Shown: positions 1-8,672, numbered from the stretch's first letter. The stretch: DNA of 11,311 nt from Rhodospirillales bacterium (GCA_028866335.1 JAGWIL010000035.1:1-11311); one strand, 5' to 3'. Numbers and translations: made by a program. The notes: a model not told the origin generated them from the letters alone.

Positions 1-215
1 ATCTGCGCCAGCGTGGTTTTGCCGAGGCCCGGCGGGCCGTGCAGCAACACGTGGTCCAGCGCCTCGCCACGGGTTTTGGCGGCGGCGACGAAAATCTTCA
101 AATTCTCTCGGCTGCCAGCCTGGCCGGTGAAATCCTCCAGGCTTTGCGGTCGCAGCGAGGTTTCCGCGCCGTCATCCGAAAGCCGTTCGCCGGAGGTAAG
201 GCGGTCGTCACTCAC
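1..215 (-). CDS. ruvB: RuvB Holliday-junction helicase, 5' part only
   Basis: RuvB is the hexameric AAA+ motor that, with RuvA, drives branch migration of Holliday junctions in the cytoplasm. Only the first 71 codons are present; the gene continues past base 1. The visible part has the usual alphaproteobacterial N-terminus ([11 protein letters not shown], then [12 protein letters not shown]) and the Walker A loop GPPGLGKTT, just inside the window edge. The start is a GTG at 215, chosen because family similarity begins there and because its GTGA overlaps the TGA of the preceding membrane-protein gene by 4 bases, implying translational coupling. Only a weak GGA lies 9 bases upstream, which also fits reliance on coupling. 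Identity is firm from Walker A and flanking motifs; completeness of the rest cannot be judged. Confidence 0.96.
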   Translation of the reverse strand, partial: MSDDRLTSGERLSDDGAETSLRPQSLEDFTGQAGSRENLKIFVAAAKTRGEALDHVLLHGPPGLGKTTLAQ

Positions 216-694
216 AAAACAGGTTCCATAGCGCGCAGGTCTGGCCGCACATGCCGCCAAAAGGCGAGTGCCGCCGCAACGCTGCCGCCAAGTGCCATGA
301 CGAAACTCAAAGACGCCGAATATTCGCGTCCGCCCCCAAATGAGATCAAAATAAGTTCAATTATAATTCCACAGATTACGCCCGCGATCAGGCCCGCAAA
401 AAGAAAGGCACTCTGGGACAGCATATGGCAAGCCAAAAGCGCCAAATATGCCGAAATACCTAAAACGGCACACCCCAAAAATGAAACCACCAATCCGCAG
501 AGAAGTGTGATCCCAAAAAAGGAAACTATAATTAGTGAAGGCGAGTAAATCGTTTCATGATTTAGAACCGCACTCATAACCAGACACGCCGCCCATAGGC
601 CCGTACAGACCGCTGAAGATATTGTTGCCCAGACCACAGCTAAGGCAAAACCCTCAATCTCCCTACCCGTTGGGAAGCGAAAAGATTTTTTCAC
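212..694 (-). CDS. Unrecognised small integral membrane protein between ruvA and ruvB
   Basis: A 160-residue protein that I do not recognise. It is strongly hydrophobic, with four or five likely membrane segments at about residues 18-44, 53-75, 77-95, 97-119 and 127-146, a basic N-terminus (MKKSFRF) and a short C-terminal tail containing RHVRPDLR. No enzyme motif is evident. The start is GTG at 694, overlapping the ruvA stop by 4 bases (GTGA), with AAGG 10 bases upstream. Its own stop overlaps the ruvB GTG in the same way, so it should be co-translated with both Ruv subunits. Base composition is lower than its neighbours: positions 301-600 count to about 46% GC against 72% for a sample line in ruvA. 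The overlaps on both sides argue for a real translated gene; function and family are unknown. Confidence 0.8.
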   Translation of the reverse strand: MKKSFRFPTGREIEGFALAVVWATISSAVCTGLWAACLVMSAVLNHETIYSPSLIIVSFFGITLLCGLVVSFLGCAVLGISAYLALLACHMLSQSAFLFAGLIAGVICGIIIELILISFGGGREYSASLSFVMALGGSVAAALAFWRHVRPDLRAMEPVL

Positions 695-1287
695 TTCGCC
701 AACGCCTTCAGCCCGGCGCGGATCAGAATATCCAGCGTTGCATCCTCCCCATGCTCAGCCACAGCTTTGGCCAGCACCGCCTCGGCTTCCGCCCGGCGAT
801 AACCAAGATTGGTGAGCGCGGAGAGCGCATCCGCCGCGGCACCCCTTGGCGCCAACACCGCCGGGAACGCCGCATTACCACCACCGGGCATCGCTCCCGC
901 CTTGCTCTGCAATTCGGTAAGAATACGGATGGCGAGCTTCGGCCCAACCCCCGGCGCGCGGGTGAGAGCGCCTTTATCCTGCCCGGCAATCGCGCCGATC
1001 AACTGGTCCGGCGACAGAGTGGATAAAATCCCCAGCGCCACCTTCGCCCCCACGCCCTGCACGGTGGTTAGCAGCCGGAACCACTCACGCTCGGCCGAGG
1101 TGAAGAAGCCGTAGAGGGTAATCGCATCCTCACGCACTTGGGTTTCGATCAGCAGCGTTGCCAACCCATCAGGTAAAGCGGCCAAGGTGCGGGAGGAGCA
1201 GAAAACGAGGTATCCCACCCCGTTCACATCCATCACACAACGGCCATCCTCGATGCTGTCTACAATGCCCCGCAACCGCGCGATCAT
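691..1287 (-). CDS. ruvA: RuvA Holliday-junction DNA-binding subunit
   Basis: RuvA binds the four-way junction as a tetramer and loads the RuvB motor. At 198 residues it has normal family length and all three domains: an N-terminal OB fold (about residues 1-64, starting MIARLRGIV), paired helix-hairpin-helix motifs ([13 protein letters not shown] at about 76-88 and [13 protein letters not shown] at about 111-123) that contact the DNA backbone, and a C-terminal RuvB-binding domain (about 148-198). The ATG at 1287 overlaps the ruvC stop (ATGA) and has a strong Shine-Dalgarno, GGAAGG at 1295-1300, 7 bases upstream inside ruvC. The 3' end overlaps the membrane-protein start by 4 bases. Unusually, ruvB does not follow directly. 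Confidence 0.97.
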   Translation of the reverse strand: MIARLRGIVDSIEDGRCVMDVNGVGYLVFCSSRTLAALPDGLATLLIETQVREDAITLYGFFTSAEREWFRLLTTVQGVGAKVALGILSTLSPDQLIGAIAGQDKGALTRAPGVGPKLAIRILTELQSKAGAMPGGGNAAFPAVLAPRGAAADALSALTNLGYRRAEAEAVLAKAVAEHGEDATLDILIRAGLKALAK

Positions 1288-1844
1288 TTCAGCACCTTCC
1301 AGGCATTGGCGGCGGAACGATGGTGGGCGTGGCAGATGGCAACCGCCAGCGCATCCGCCGCATCAGCGCGTTTTTGCACCGAGCCGGGCAGCAGGCGCTT
1401 CACCATCAGCCCCACCTGCACCTTATCCGCGCCGCCGGTGCCAACCACCGCCATCTTCACGGTTTTGGCACCATATTCAAAAACAGGAATCCCCGCCCGC
1501 GCCGGGGCCAGCAAAGCCACGCCGCGTGCATAACCTAGCTTCAGCGTGGCGGTGGCGTTGCGGTTAACGTAAGTCTCTTCAACCGCTGCTTCATCAGGGT
1601 TGTATCGGGCCAGCAAATCCGCCAGCGCCTCATCCAGCGCCTTCAGCCGCAACGGCACATCCTCGGTGCCATCGGTTGCCACCACACCGTCCGCCACATG
1701 GCGCAGCCGGTTGCCCTCGGCTTCCACCACGCCCCAGCCGGTAAAACGCAAACCGGGGTCGATGCCGAGAATGCGAACCTTGCCGCGGCTTTGCTTTATT
1801 TGCCGCGCGGCCGCCCCACCATCCCCGCGCGCCTCCATCATCAC
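1284..1844 (-). CDS. ruvC: RuvC Holliday-junction resolvase
   Basis: RuvC is the dimeric Mg-dependent endonuclease that cuts Holliday junctions after RuvAB branch migration. The four catalytic acidic residues of the RNase H-like fold are visible: D29 in GIDPG, E89 in VEET, and D161 and D164 in DAADAL. The conserved segment [18 protein letters not shown] is also present. Residues are numbered from the longest reading, a GTG at 1844; in-frame ATG codons at 1841 and 1838 are equally plausible. All three overlap or abut the yebC stop (1841-1843). Any of them leaves about 20 extra residues before the usual RuvC beginning (VRILGIDPG), and no better downstream start is seen. The 3' end overlaps ruvA by 4 bases. 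Function is firm; the exact start is uncertain. Confidence 0.96.
   Translation of the reverse strand: MMMEARGDGGAAARQIKQSRGKVRILGIDPGLRFTGWGVVEAEGNRLRHVADGVVATDGTEDVPLRLKALDEALADLLARYNPDEAAVEETYVNRNATATLKLGYARGVALLAPARAGIPVFEYGAKTVKMAVVGTGGADKVQVGLMVKRLLPGSVQKRADAADALAVAICHAHHRSAANAWKVLK
1295..1300 (-). promoter_or_regulatory. Ribosome binding site of ruvA inside ruvC
   Basis: GGAAGG on the minus strand, 7 bases before the ruvA ATG at 1287. It is the strongest Shine-Dalgarno seen in the yebC-ruvB block and suggests ruvA can initiate independently as well as by coupling. Confidence 0.65.
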
Positions 1845-2590
1845 GCCGAGAGCTTCGCCATAACGTCTTCCGGCAATTCGTAATTGGCGTAGACGTTCTG
1901 CACGTCGTCATCATCCTCTAATATGTCGATCAGCTTCAGGACGGATGTGGCCTTATCCTCATCCAGCATCACGGTCATGTTCGGCTGCCATTCCATGCCC
2001 GCTTCCGCTGGGTCACCGAATTTCTGCACTAGGGCATCGCGCACCGCGAAGAAATTCTCCACCGCCGCCTGCACCTCGTGGCCTTCCTCTCCACTCACCA
2101 CGTCATCGGCCCCGGCCTCGATAGCCGCTTCCAACATCTCATCCGCCGAAGCCGCATTTGCCGGGTAACGAATAGCTGCCAACCGATTAAACATGAAAGA
2201 GACGGAGTTGGTTTCCCCCAATGCCCCACCAGATTTGTTAAAAGCCGCGCGCACCACGGAAGCCGTGCGGTTTCGGTTATCCGTCAGCGCCTCGATAATA
2301 ATCGCCACCCCCGCCGGACCATAGCCTTCATAGCGCACGGATTCGTAATTCTCCGTGCCGCCCGCGCCTGAGGCTTTCTTAATCGCGCGGTCGATCGCGT
2401 CGCGCGTCATGTTCTGCTTCAGCGCCGCGGCAATGCCCGCGCGCAGGCGTGGGTTTGCCGACGGGTCTGGTAACCCTTCCTTCGCCGCGACGGTTATCTC
2501 GCGAATGAGTTTTGCATAAATGCGGGCCCGCTTGGCGTCCTGCGCGCCCTTGCGGTGCATGATGTTCTTAGCGTGTGAATGTCCAGCCAT
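1841..2590 (-). CDS. yebC: YebC/TACO1-family protein
   Basis: A full-length 249-residue YebC/TACO1-family protein, recognised by the opening [15 protein letters not shown], the lysine/arginine-rich N-terminal region, the NPRLRAGI and [18 protein letters not shown] segments, and the acidic C-terminal part with [13 protein letters not shown]. Bacterial members were long annotated as transcription regulators, including a proposed link to ruv genes, while work on TACO1 and related proteins points to a role in translation. The sequence cannot decide between these. It is the first gene of the coupled yebC-ruvC-ruvA-X-ruvB block, 40 bases downstream of the kinase. No strong Shine-Dalgarno is visible before the ATG at 2590, which was chosen because the family N-terminus starts there. 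Its TGA overlaps the ruvC start region. Confidence 0.95.
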   Translation of the reverse strand: MAGHSHAKNIMHRKGAQDAKRARIYAKLIREITVAAKEGLPDPSANPRLRAGIAAALKQNMTRDAIDRAIKKASGAGGTENYESVRYEGYGPAGVAIIIEALTDNRNRTASVVRAAFNKSGGALGETNSVSFMFNRLAAIRYPANAASADEMLEAAIEAGADDVVSGEEGHEVQAAVENFFAVRDALVQKFGDPAEAGMEWQPNMTVMLDEDKATSVLKLIDILEDDDDVQNVYANYELPEDVMAKLSA

Positions 2591-2630
2591 GAGCGGGCTT
2601 TAGCATTTGCGGCGAGGTGCCGGAAGCGCC

Positions 2631-5600
2631 TTACCCATCCGGCGCGATCATCCCGCGAACCCGTGCTGCCAGCTCGTCCATGGCGAAAGGCTTGGCCATA
2701 ATTTCCATTCCCGACTCAAGCCCGCCACTGCCTATCCCGGCGTTTTCGGCATAACCGGTCATAAATAATATTTTTAACTTTGGCCGCAGCAGCCGCGCCG
2801 CATCCGCAATTTGCCGGCCATTCAGCCCCGGTAGGCCGATATCAGTAATCAATAGGTCAATCTTCTGGCGGGATTGCAGAATTTCCAGCCCACCCGGTCC
2901 GTCCTGCGCCTCCAGCGCGGCATATCCCAGCCCGGCCAAAACCTCGACGATCAACCCGCGCACCACGGGCTCATCCTCCACCACCAGCACTGTGTCACCC
3001 AAGGCGGCGGCAGGCATATCCGCCTCCTCCGGGCATGGCTGTAAAATCGCCGCCTTGCCATCGTAACGCGGCAGATAAAGCCGCACCGTGGTACCCAGGC
3101 CCGGCTCAGACTCGATCCTCACATGCCCGTTTGATTGGCGCGTGAACCCGTAGATCATTGAAAGCCCAAGCCCCGTACCCTGGCCCAGCGGCTTAGTGGT
3201 GAAGAACGGCTCGAACACTTTGGCAATGGTTGCCGCATCCATTCCGACCCCGGAATCAGTGACCACTATACAAATATACGGCCCCGGCATGACCTCACTC
3301 CGCCTGGGGCCGATGGTTCCCTCCAATTCGGCATTCGAAGTTCGGATCGTCAATTTTCCGCCCTCGGGCATAGCGTCACGGGCATTGATAGCGAGGTTGA
3401 GCAACGCATTTTCGAGTTGGTTGGGGTCACATAGAGTGAGCCAAAGTTCGTCCTGCAATTCCAGATGTAAATCCACACCCTCCCCGAGAGTCCGGCGCAG
3501 CAGCATCTCCATGGAAAGTATGAGCGGATTGGCTTCCACGGGCTTGGGGTCCAACGGCTGCCTGCGAGAAAAAGCCAAAAGCCGGTGGGTGAGTGCTGCC
3601 GCTCTGTCGGCAGCGTTCATCGCCATCGTGACAAATCGCTCCAACCCTTGGGTCTCGCCCCGCTGAGCTCGCTTGCTCATCAGCTCCAGGCTGCCGGTAA
3701 TGCCTTGCAGGAGATTGTTGAAATCATGCGCGATGCCGCCGGTAAGCTGGCCCACCGCTTCCATTTTTTGCGCCTGACGGAGCTGTTCTTCCGCATCGCG
3801 CTGGGCGCTTACGTCGCGACCGACGAAATAGAACGATTCACCCAGCGAATCGGCGGACCAGGAAATCAGGCATAACTGCCCCTGGCGGTCGTTCATCCGG
3901 CATTCAATATCGCGTATGGTGCGCCCCGCGGCCAGATCATTGATCGCGCGTTCGGCCACGGGCCGGTCTTCTGGCATCACCAAGTCCAGCAACCTTAAGC
4001 CCAAAATCTCGCTCTCGGCATAACCCAAAAGCCGTTCCCAGGCCGGGTTGACCGAGCGCAGCACCCCATCGCCGCCGCCAATTGCCAGCAGGTCATTCGA
4101 GGAAGCCCAGATGCGTTCCCGCTCGGCACTGGCGGATGCCGCGGCAGCGGCGGCGCGGCGCTCGGCAGTTACATCCCGGCCAAAGCCATACAGCAACCCA
4201 CCTTCGGCAACCCTGGTCCAGGCAATCTGCCGCCAATCGCCCTGCTCCGTCAGCATCGTCACGGTAAATTCTGAACTCAGTGCCGCGGGGCTGAAATCAT
4301 TAAACTGGGCGCGCACGGACTCACGCTCGTCCGGGGCAATAAAATCGGCCATCCGGCGGGCCCGGCTTGCCTGTTCGCTCCAACCTAGCGCCTTAGTCCA
4401 GGCCGGATTTACCGTGACCACCTCACCGCCCGGACGCAGCACAATTTTTAGCACCGGTGAAAGATCCCACATGCGCTGCAAGGCACGCATCGCGCCCCGC
4501 TTCTCCGTCATATCCTGACCGAATGCATGATTGAGCTCGCCATCTGGTGCCACGTCCCACTCAATCACGCGGTAATCGCCGTTCTGCATAAGGCAACGGC
4601 ATTCAAAACCCTGAACCGTCTCACCCGCCGCCACTCGCGCCAAGGCCATCAGCGTGGTCTCGGCATCCTCAGGATGAACAAAATTCAGCAGATTTTGGCC
4701 CGCTATATCTTCCTGGCGCCAACCCGTGCCCAGCTCAATGGCCAGATTGCTGTGCCGGATAACCCCCTCCCGGTCGAAGATGAGCATATAGGTGCTGCTG
4801 AGCTGCCATATGCGGTTGCGCGCACGGCCAGCCTCGGCCTCTGCTTCCTTGCGCGCTTGAATATTGTGGTTACTGCCGACCCACCCTTCCACAATGCCCG
4901 CAGCATTGCGCAGGGGCGTGGCGTAAACCAAATGCCAAACATACTCGCCGGATGCCGTTTGCAACCGACACTCCCCCTCATAAAGCCCTTCCGAGGCCAC
5001 GGCCTCAGCCCAGCGCCGGGCAATAAGCGAACGGTCCTCTGTGTGCACAAGCGAAGACCAGCCTTCATCGTCGCTTGCCGGGCTAAGGCAAGCCCGCAAA
5101 TGCGGATTCATCCAGTCAACACGCCCCTGGGCATTTGCCGTCCAAATCTGACGGGGCATGGTGCCCGCAAGCTCGCGCAAAGCTGAAATCTGGTTCTGCG
5201 CCCTGTTCAGCGCCCACTCCCCTCCTTCATCCCGCCGCGCGGCTTTGGCCAAAACCCCTATTGTCTTGCCGGTCTCGTTCATTAACGGCGAGCAGAGCAG
5301 GGTAAAACCGGGCATACCTGGCGCGCTTTCCAACGCCAAAGCTACCGGCGCATACCCGCTCTGGCCGGTAAGGAGCATAAGGCCCAGCGCCTCAGATATT
5401 TCTGGCCAAATCTGGCCAATGGTTTCGCCCAAGGCCGCAGGGCAGCGAGCGGCGGTAAAAGGCATACTCGCATCGTTGTAAAGCAACACGCCATCTGGTC
5501 CGGCGAAAATCATCAACGGCTCAGGAGCACCCAACATCGTGGAGACATGGGCGCAAAAAACCGGCGGCCAGCTTTCGATCGGGCCTAATGACGTGCGGCT

Positions 5601-5711
5601 CCAATCGAATCCTGAGATAAGGCCAGCCATCGCGCCGCCCCGGGCCAGAAACGGAAAACGCCCGGCTGGCAAGTCTTTATATTCAGTATTCTGCCCGGGA
5701 AAAAACATCAT
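2631..5711 (-). CDS. Multi-PAS sensor hybrid histidine kinase with C-terminal receiver
   Basis: A soluble hybrid sensor kinase; no convincing membrane segment is seen, so it probably senses a cytoplasmic cue. Numbering is from an upstream TTG at 5741. Domains: a divergent N-terminal PAS-like segment (about 42-168, with DWSRTSLGPIESWPP), PAS at about 185-298, then three similar PAS units at about 306-418, 420-530 and 540-650, each ending in G-D-(V/M)-(T/S)-x-(K/Q/E)-R. HisKA follows with phosphoacceptor H672 (GGIAHDFNNLLQ), HATPase with N786, D829-S-G-V-G and GQGTGLGL, and a receiver with E922/D923, phosphoacceptor D967 and K1017. All catalytic residues are present, so it should be active. The preferred start is ATG 5711 or 5708 rather than TTG 5741, giving about 1026 residues. 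No DNA-binding output domain or separate response regulator lies alongside; the signal is unknown. Confidence 0.95.
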   Translation of the reverse strand: MMFFPGQNTEYKDLPAGRFPFLARGGAMAGLISGFDWSRTSLGPIESWPPVFCAHVSTMLGAPEPLMIFAGPDGVLLYNDASMPFTAARCPAALGETIGQIWPEISEALGLMLLTGQSGYAPVALALESAPGMPGFTLLCSPLMNETGKTIGVLAKAARRDEGGEWALNRAQNQISALRELAGTMPRQIWTANAQGRVDWMNPHLRACLSPASDDEGWSSLVHTEDRSLIARRWAEAVASEGLYEGECRLQTASGEYVWHLVYATPLRNAAGIVEGWVGSNHNIQARKEAEAEAGRARNRIWQLSSTYMLIFDREGVIRHSNLAIELGTGWRQEDIAGQNLLNFVHPEDAETTLMALARVAAGETVQGFECRCLMQNGDYRVIEWDVAPDGELNHAFGQDMTEKRGAMRALQRMWDLSPVLKIVLRPGGEVVTVNPAWTKALGWSEQASRARRMADFIAPDERESVRAQFNDFSPAALSSEFTVTMLTEQGDWRQIAWTRVAEGGLLYGFGRDVTAERRAAAAAASASAERERIWASSNDLLAIGGGDGVLRSVNPAWERLLGYAESEILGLRLLDLVMPEDRPVAERAINDLAAGRTIRDIECRMNDRQGQLCLISWSADSLGESFYFVGRDVSAQRDAEEQLRQAQKMEAVGQLTGGIAHDFNNLLQGITGSLELMSKRAQRGETQGLERFVTMAMNAADRAAALTHRLLAFSRRQPLDPKPVEANPLILSMEMLLRRTLGEGVDLHLELQDELWLTLCDPNQLENALLNLAINARDAMPEGGKLTIRTSNAELEGTIGPRRSEVMPGPYICIVVTDSGVGMDAATIAKVFEPFFTTKPLGQGTGLGLSMIYGFTRQSNGHVRIESEPGLGTTVRLYLPRYDGKAAILQPCPEEADMPAAALGDTVLVVEDEPVVRGLIVEVLAGLGYAALEAQDGPGGLEILQSRQKIDLLITDIGLPGLNGRQIADAARLLRPKLKILFMTGYAENAGIGSGGLESGMEIMAKPFAMDELAARVRGMIAPDG

Positions 5712-5822
5712 AATCCGGATTTTATAAGCGTTCCGGCACAATTGGCCACCGGCTGAAACTTCTCAGAATTTCATGCCGAATGCACGTAAATTTATTCCCC
5801 AAGACAGCCATAACGCGCAATT

Positions 5823-5843
5823 CAATTTGCCCTCAGGCAATTG
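5823..5843. repeat. Inverted repeat beside tRNA promoter
   Basis: CAAT-t-TGCC and GGCA-ATTG flank a CTCA loop, giving two 8-base arms with one bulged T at 5827. The right arm runs into the TTGACA box of the predicted tRNA promoter. It could be an operator half-site pair or an RNA hairpin in a kinase leader transcript. No T-run follows on either strand, so it is not a typical intrinsic terminator. Confidence 0.4.
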
Positions 5844-5869
5844 ACAGCGCCTCCCGCCCAGCTTATCAG
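5841..5869 (+). promoter_or_regulatory. Predicted sigma-70-type promoter of tRNA-Val
   Basis: A perfect -35 hexamer TTGACA (5841-5846), a 17-base spacer and a 4/6 match -10 box TATCAG (5864-5869) lie 10 bases before the mature tRNA 5' end at 5880. Transcription would start a few bases before the tRNA. The -35 and spacing are good and the -10 is imperfect. Confidence 0.6.
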
Positions 5870-5879
5870 CCCGCCCACC

Positions 5880-5954
5880 GGGCGCGTAGCTCAGCGGTAG
5901 AGCATTCGCTTCACACGCGAAGGGTCACAGGTTCAATCCCTGTCGCGCCCACCA
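5880..5954 (+). tRNA. tRNA-Val (anticodon CAC)
   Basis: A complete 75-base cloverleaf that decodes the valine codon GUG. The acceptor stem GGGCGCG (5880-5886) pairs with CGCGCCC (5944-5950). The anticodon stem TTCGC/GCGAA encloses loop TTCACAC, placing CAC at positions 34-36. The T arm is ACAGG-TTCAATC-CCTGT. The discriminator is A5951 and the 3' CCA is encoded (5952-5954). It stands alone, with its own promoter upstream, and is convergent with acnA, whose stop lies 21 bases further on. Confidence 0.97.
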
Positions 5955-5975
5955 CTTTCCACAACGTTCTCAATA

Positions 5976-8663
5976 TCATGCTGCCTTGGCCATGCCGCGC
6001 AGCACATACGGCAAAATTCCGCCGTGCTTATAGTAATTCACCTCATCAGCGGTATCGATCCGGCAGAGCAGCTCAACCTCCTGTTTGGAGCCATCCAGGC
6101 GGGTGATGACCGCTTTTATGTTCATGCGTGGGGAGATGTTATCAAGCCCGGCGATATCCACGGTTTCCTCGCCGGTTAGGCCGAGGGATTTGCGGGTTTC
6201 ACCATTCTTGAACAGCAGCGGCAGCACGCCCATGCCCACCAGGTTAGACCGGTGAATACGCTCGAAGCTTTCGGCGATAACAGCTTTCACGCCTAGCAGC
6301 ATGGTGCCCTTGGCTGCCCAGTCGCGCGAGGAGCCGGTGCCGTATTCCTGCCCGGCGAATATCACCAGGGGCACGCCTTCGTTCTTATACAGCATGGCGG
6401 CGTCAAAGATCGGCATTTCCTGGCCACCAGGATAATGTTTGGTGTTGCCGCCCTCGGCACCGCCCAGCATTTCGTTTTTAATGCGAATATTGGCGAAGGT
6501 GCCGCGGGCCATCACGTCGTCATTGCCGCGGCGCGAACCGTAGGAGTTGAAATCCTTCTGCTGCACCTGATGCTCCGAGAGGAACACACCGGCAGGGGAA
6601 GATTTCTTGATGTTCCCGGCAGGGGAGATGTGGTCGGTGGTGATGCTGTCACCCAGAAGCGCCAGCACATGCGCGCCGATGATGTCTGAAACCGGCTTCG
6701 GTTCCTGCGTGATGCCCTGGAAGTAAGGCGGGTTCTTCACATAAGTGGAGCCAGACGGCCAGGCATAGGTATCGGTGCCGCCGGATACCTCGATCGCCCG
6801 CCACTCAGCAGGGCCCTTGAACACGTCCGAGTAACGCTCGAGGAACATCTCACGGGTGACGATTCGATCCACGATGTCGTGGATCTCCTTGTTGGTAGGC
6901 CAAACATCCTTCAGGAAAACGTCTTTCCCGTCCTTTGATGTGCCAAGCTTCGCGGTGGTGATATCCTCGCGCATATTGCCGAAAATTGCATACGCCACCA
7001 CCAGCGGCGGCGAGGCCAGGTAGTTGGCGCGTACGTTCGGGTGTACGCGGCCCTCAAAATTGCGGTTGCCTGAGAGCACGGAAACCGCGACCAGCTTGTT
7101 GCTCTCGATAGCGTCTGCGATCGGCTCCGCCAGCGGGCCGGAATTACCGATGCATGTGGTGCAACCATAGCCCACCGTCTCGAAGCCCATCGCGTCGAGA
7201 TCCACCGTGAGGCCGGATTTGTCGAGATATTCAGTCACCACCTGGCTGCCAGGGGCCAGCGAGGTTTTCACCCAGGGTTTCGGTGCCAGGCCGAATGCGC
7301 GGGCTTTGCGGGCGACCAAGCCCGCGGCAACCAGCACATATGGATTGGACGTGTTGGTGCAGGAGGTGATAGCCGCGATCACCACATCGCCATGGGTAAT
7401 CTCGTAATCGGTGCCTACCACCGCGCCCTTCGCGGAAACAGCATTGGCGGCCACGCTAAGGCTTTTGGTCAATTCAGACTGAAACGCCGCGCCCGCATCC
7501 TTCAACAGCACACGGTCTTGCGGGCGCTTCGGGCCCGCAAGGGAAGGCAGAATGGTGGAAAGGTCCAGCTCCAGCGTGTCGCTGAAAACCGGCTCCTCAT
7601 CCGTACGCCACAAGCCTTGAACCTTGGTGTATTCCTCAACCAACTTGATCCGGTGCTCGTCGCGGCCGGAGAGGCGCAGATAATTGAGTGTTACGTCGTC
7701 AACCGGGAAGAAGCCGCAGGTCGCGCCATATTCGGGCGCCATGTTGGCGATGGTAGCACGGTCAGCCAGGGCCATCTCGGCCATACCCTCGCCGTAGAAT
7801 TCGACGAATTTGCCAACCACTTTCTTAGCGCGCAGCATCTGCGTCACGGTCAGCACGAGGTCGGTCGCGGTCACACCTTCAGGCAGTTTGCCGGTCAATT
7901 TGAAGCCGACGACATCCGGGATGAGCATGGCGATAGGCTGACCGAGCATCGCCGCCTCGGCCTCAATGCCACCAACCCCCCAGCCTAGCACACCCAACCC
8001 GTTCACCATGGTGGTGTGGCTGTCCGTGCCGTAAAGCGTATCCGGGTATACGTAGGTTTTGCCGCCGTTTTCGGAAGTCCAGGCCACTTGTGCCAGATAT
8101 TCCAGGTTCACCTGATGGCAGATGCCGGTGCCGGGCGGTACAACGCGGAAATTATTGAACGCCTCCTGGCCCCAGCGCAGAAAGCGGTAACGCTCGTCAT
8201 TGCGCTCGAACTCAAGGTCGATGTTCTTCTGCAGAGCATCGTGCGAGGCCGAATAATCCACCATCACGGAATGGTCGATCACAAGGTCGACCGGGATCAG
8301 CGGGTTCACTTTCTCCGGGGCCGCACCCAATTTGCCGATGCCGTCGCGCATCGCGGCAAGGTCCACCACCGCCGGCACGCCGGTGAAGTCTTGCATCAAG
8401 ATGCGTGCGGGCTTGAAAGGCACTTCCTTGGTCGAGGTGGCTTTTTCCAGCCAACCAATAATGGATTTTGCGTCTTCCTGCGTATAGCTGGCACCGTTTT
8501 CAAAACGCAGCACGTTTTCCAGCAACACTTTCAGGGTTTTGGGCAACCTGGAGATATCGCCCAGCTTGGCCGCCGCCGCCGGGAGTGAGAAATATGTGTA
8601 GGCCTTGCCATCCACGGTCAGGGTTTTCTTGGTTTCCAGGCTATCGTGACCGATCGCTGTCAT
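5976..8663 (-). CDS. acnA: Aconitate hydratase A (TCA-cycle aconitase)
   Basis: The cytoplasmic [4Fe-4S] enzyme of the TCA cycle that interconverts citrate and isocitrate via cis-aconitate. The 895-residue length matches the AcnA/IRP1 type. The cluster cysteines are C435 (SCTNTSNP) and C501 and C504 ([12 protein letters not shown]). Further signatures are [16 protein letters not shown] (91-106), YGTDSHTTM (211-219), [13 protein letters not shown] (671-683) and the swivelling-domain active-site loop [13 protein letters not shown] (774-786) with S778, S779 and R780. The ATG at 8663 is supported by AAAGG at 8673-8677, 9 bases upstream, and by the family N-terminus. It is divergent from ccmA across a short gap, an arrangement familiar in alphaproteobacteria, and convergent with tRNA-Val. 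No intrinsic terminator was found in the 21-base gap. It appears intact. Confidence 0.98.
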   Translation of the reverse strand: MTAIGHDSLETKKTLTVDGKAYTYFSLPAAAAKLGDISRLPKTLKVLLENVLRFENGASYTQEDAKSIIGWLEKATSTKEVPFKPARILMQDFTGVPAVVDLAAMRDGIGKLGAAPEKVNPLIPVDLVIDHSVMVDYSASHDALQKNIDLEFERNDERYRFLRWGQEAFNNFRVVPPGTGICHQVNLEYLAQVAWTSENGGKTYVYPDTLYGTDSHTTMVNGLGVLGWGVGGIEAEAAMLGQPIAMLIPDVVGFKLTGKLPEGVTATDLVLTVTQMLRAKKVVGKFVEFYGEGMAEMALADRATIANMAPEYGATCGFFPVDDVTLNYLRLSGRDEHRIKLVEEYTKVQGLWRTDEEPVFSDTLELDLSTILPSLAGPKRPQDRVLLKDAGAAFQSELTKSLSVAANAVSAKGAVVGTDYEITHGDVVIAAITSCTNTSNPYVLVAAGLVARKARAFGLAPKPWVKTSLAPGSQVVTEYLDKSGLTVDLDAMGFETVGYGCTTCIGNSGPLAEPIADAIESNKLVAVSVLSGNRNFEGRVHPNVRANYLASPPLVVAYAIFGNMREDITTAKLGTSKDGKDVFLKDVWPTNKEIHDIVDRIVTREMFLERYSDVFKGPAEWRAIEVSGGTDTYAWPSGSTYVKNPPYFQGITQEPKPVSDIIGAHVLALLGDSITTDHISPAGNIKKSSPAGVFLSEHQVQQKDFNSYGSRRGNDDVMARGTFANIRIKNEMLGGAEGGNTKHYPGGQEMPIFDAAMLYKNEGVPLVIFAGQEYGTGSSRDWAAKGTMLLGVKAVIAESFERIHRSNLVGMGVLPLLFKNGETRKSLGLTGEETVDIAGLDNISPRMNIKAVITRLDGSKQEVELLCRIDTADEVNYYKHGGILPYVLRGMAKAA

Positions 8664-8672
8664 GGCGCAAAA

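Noticed and set aside
2591..2630. Possible terminator hairpin between the kinase and yebC
   Set aside because: Only a 4-base GGCG/CGCC stem with a long interior and no T-run; too weak to call.
4527..5186. 219-codon plus-strand frame opposite the kinase PAS region
   Set aside because: It is antisense to conserved PAS sequence and has no family features or ribosome site.
5721..5749. TATAAA box on the minus strand 9 bases before the kinase ATG, which would imply a leaderless mRNA
   Set aside because: The matching -35 position reads GTGGCC, far from consensus, and a lone AT-rich hexamer is weak evidence.
5780..6106. Plus-strand frame running through the tRNA, containing SSAVEHSLHTRRVTGSIPV
   Set aside because: This peptide is the well-known spurious translation of a tRNA gene; the tRNA explains the sequence.
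7392..8588. Two plus-strand frames of about 190-198 codons opposite acnA
   Set aside because: Both are shadows of the highly conserved aconitase codons; composition is rich in His, Arg and Gly with no recognisable domain.
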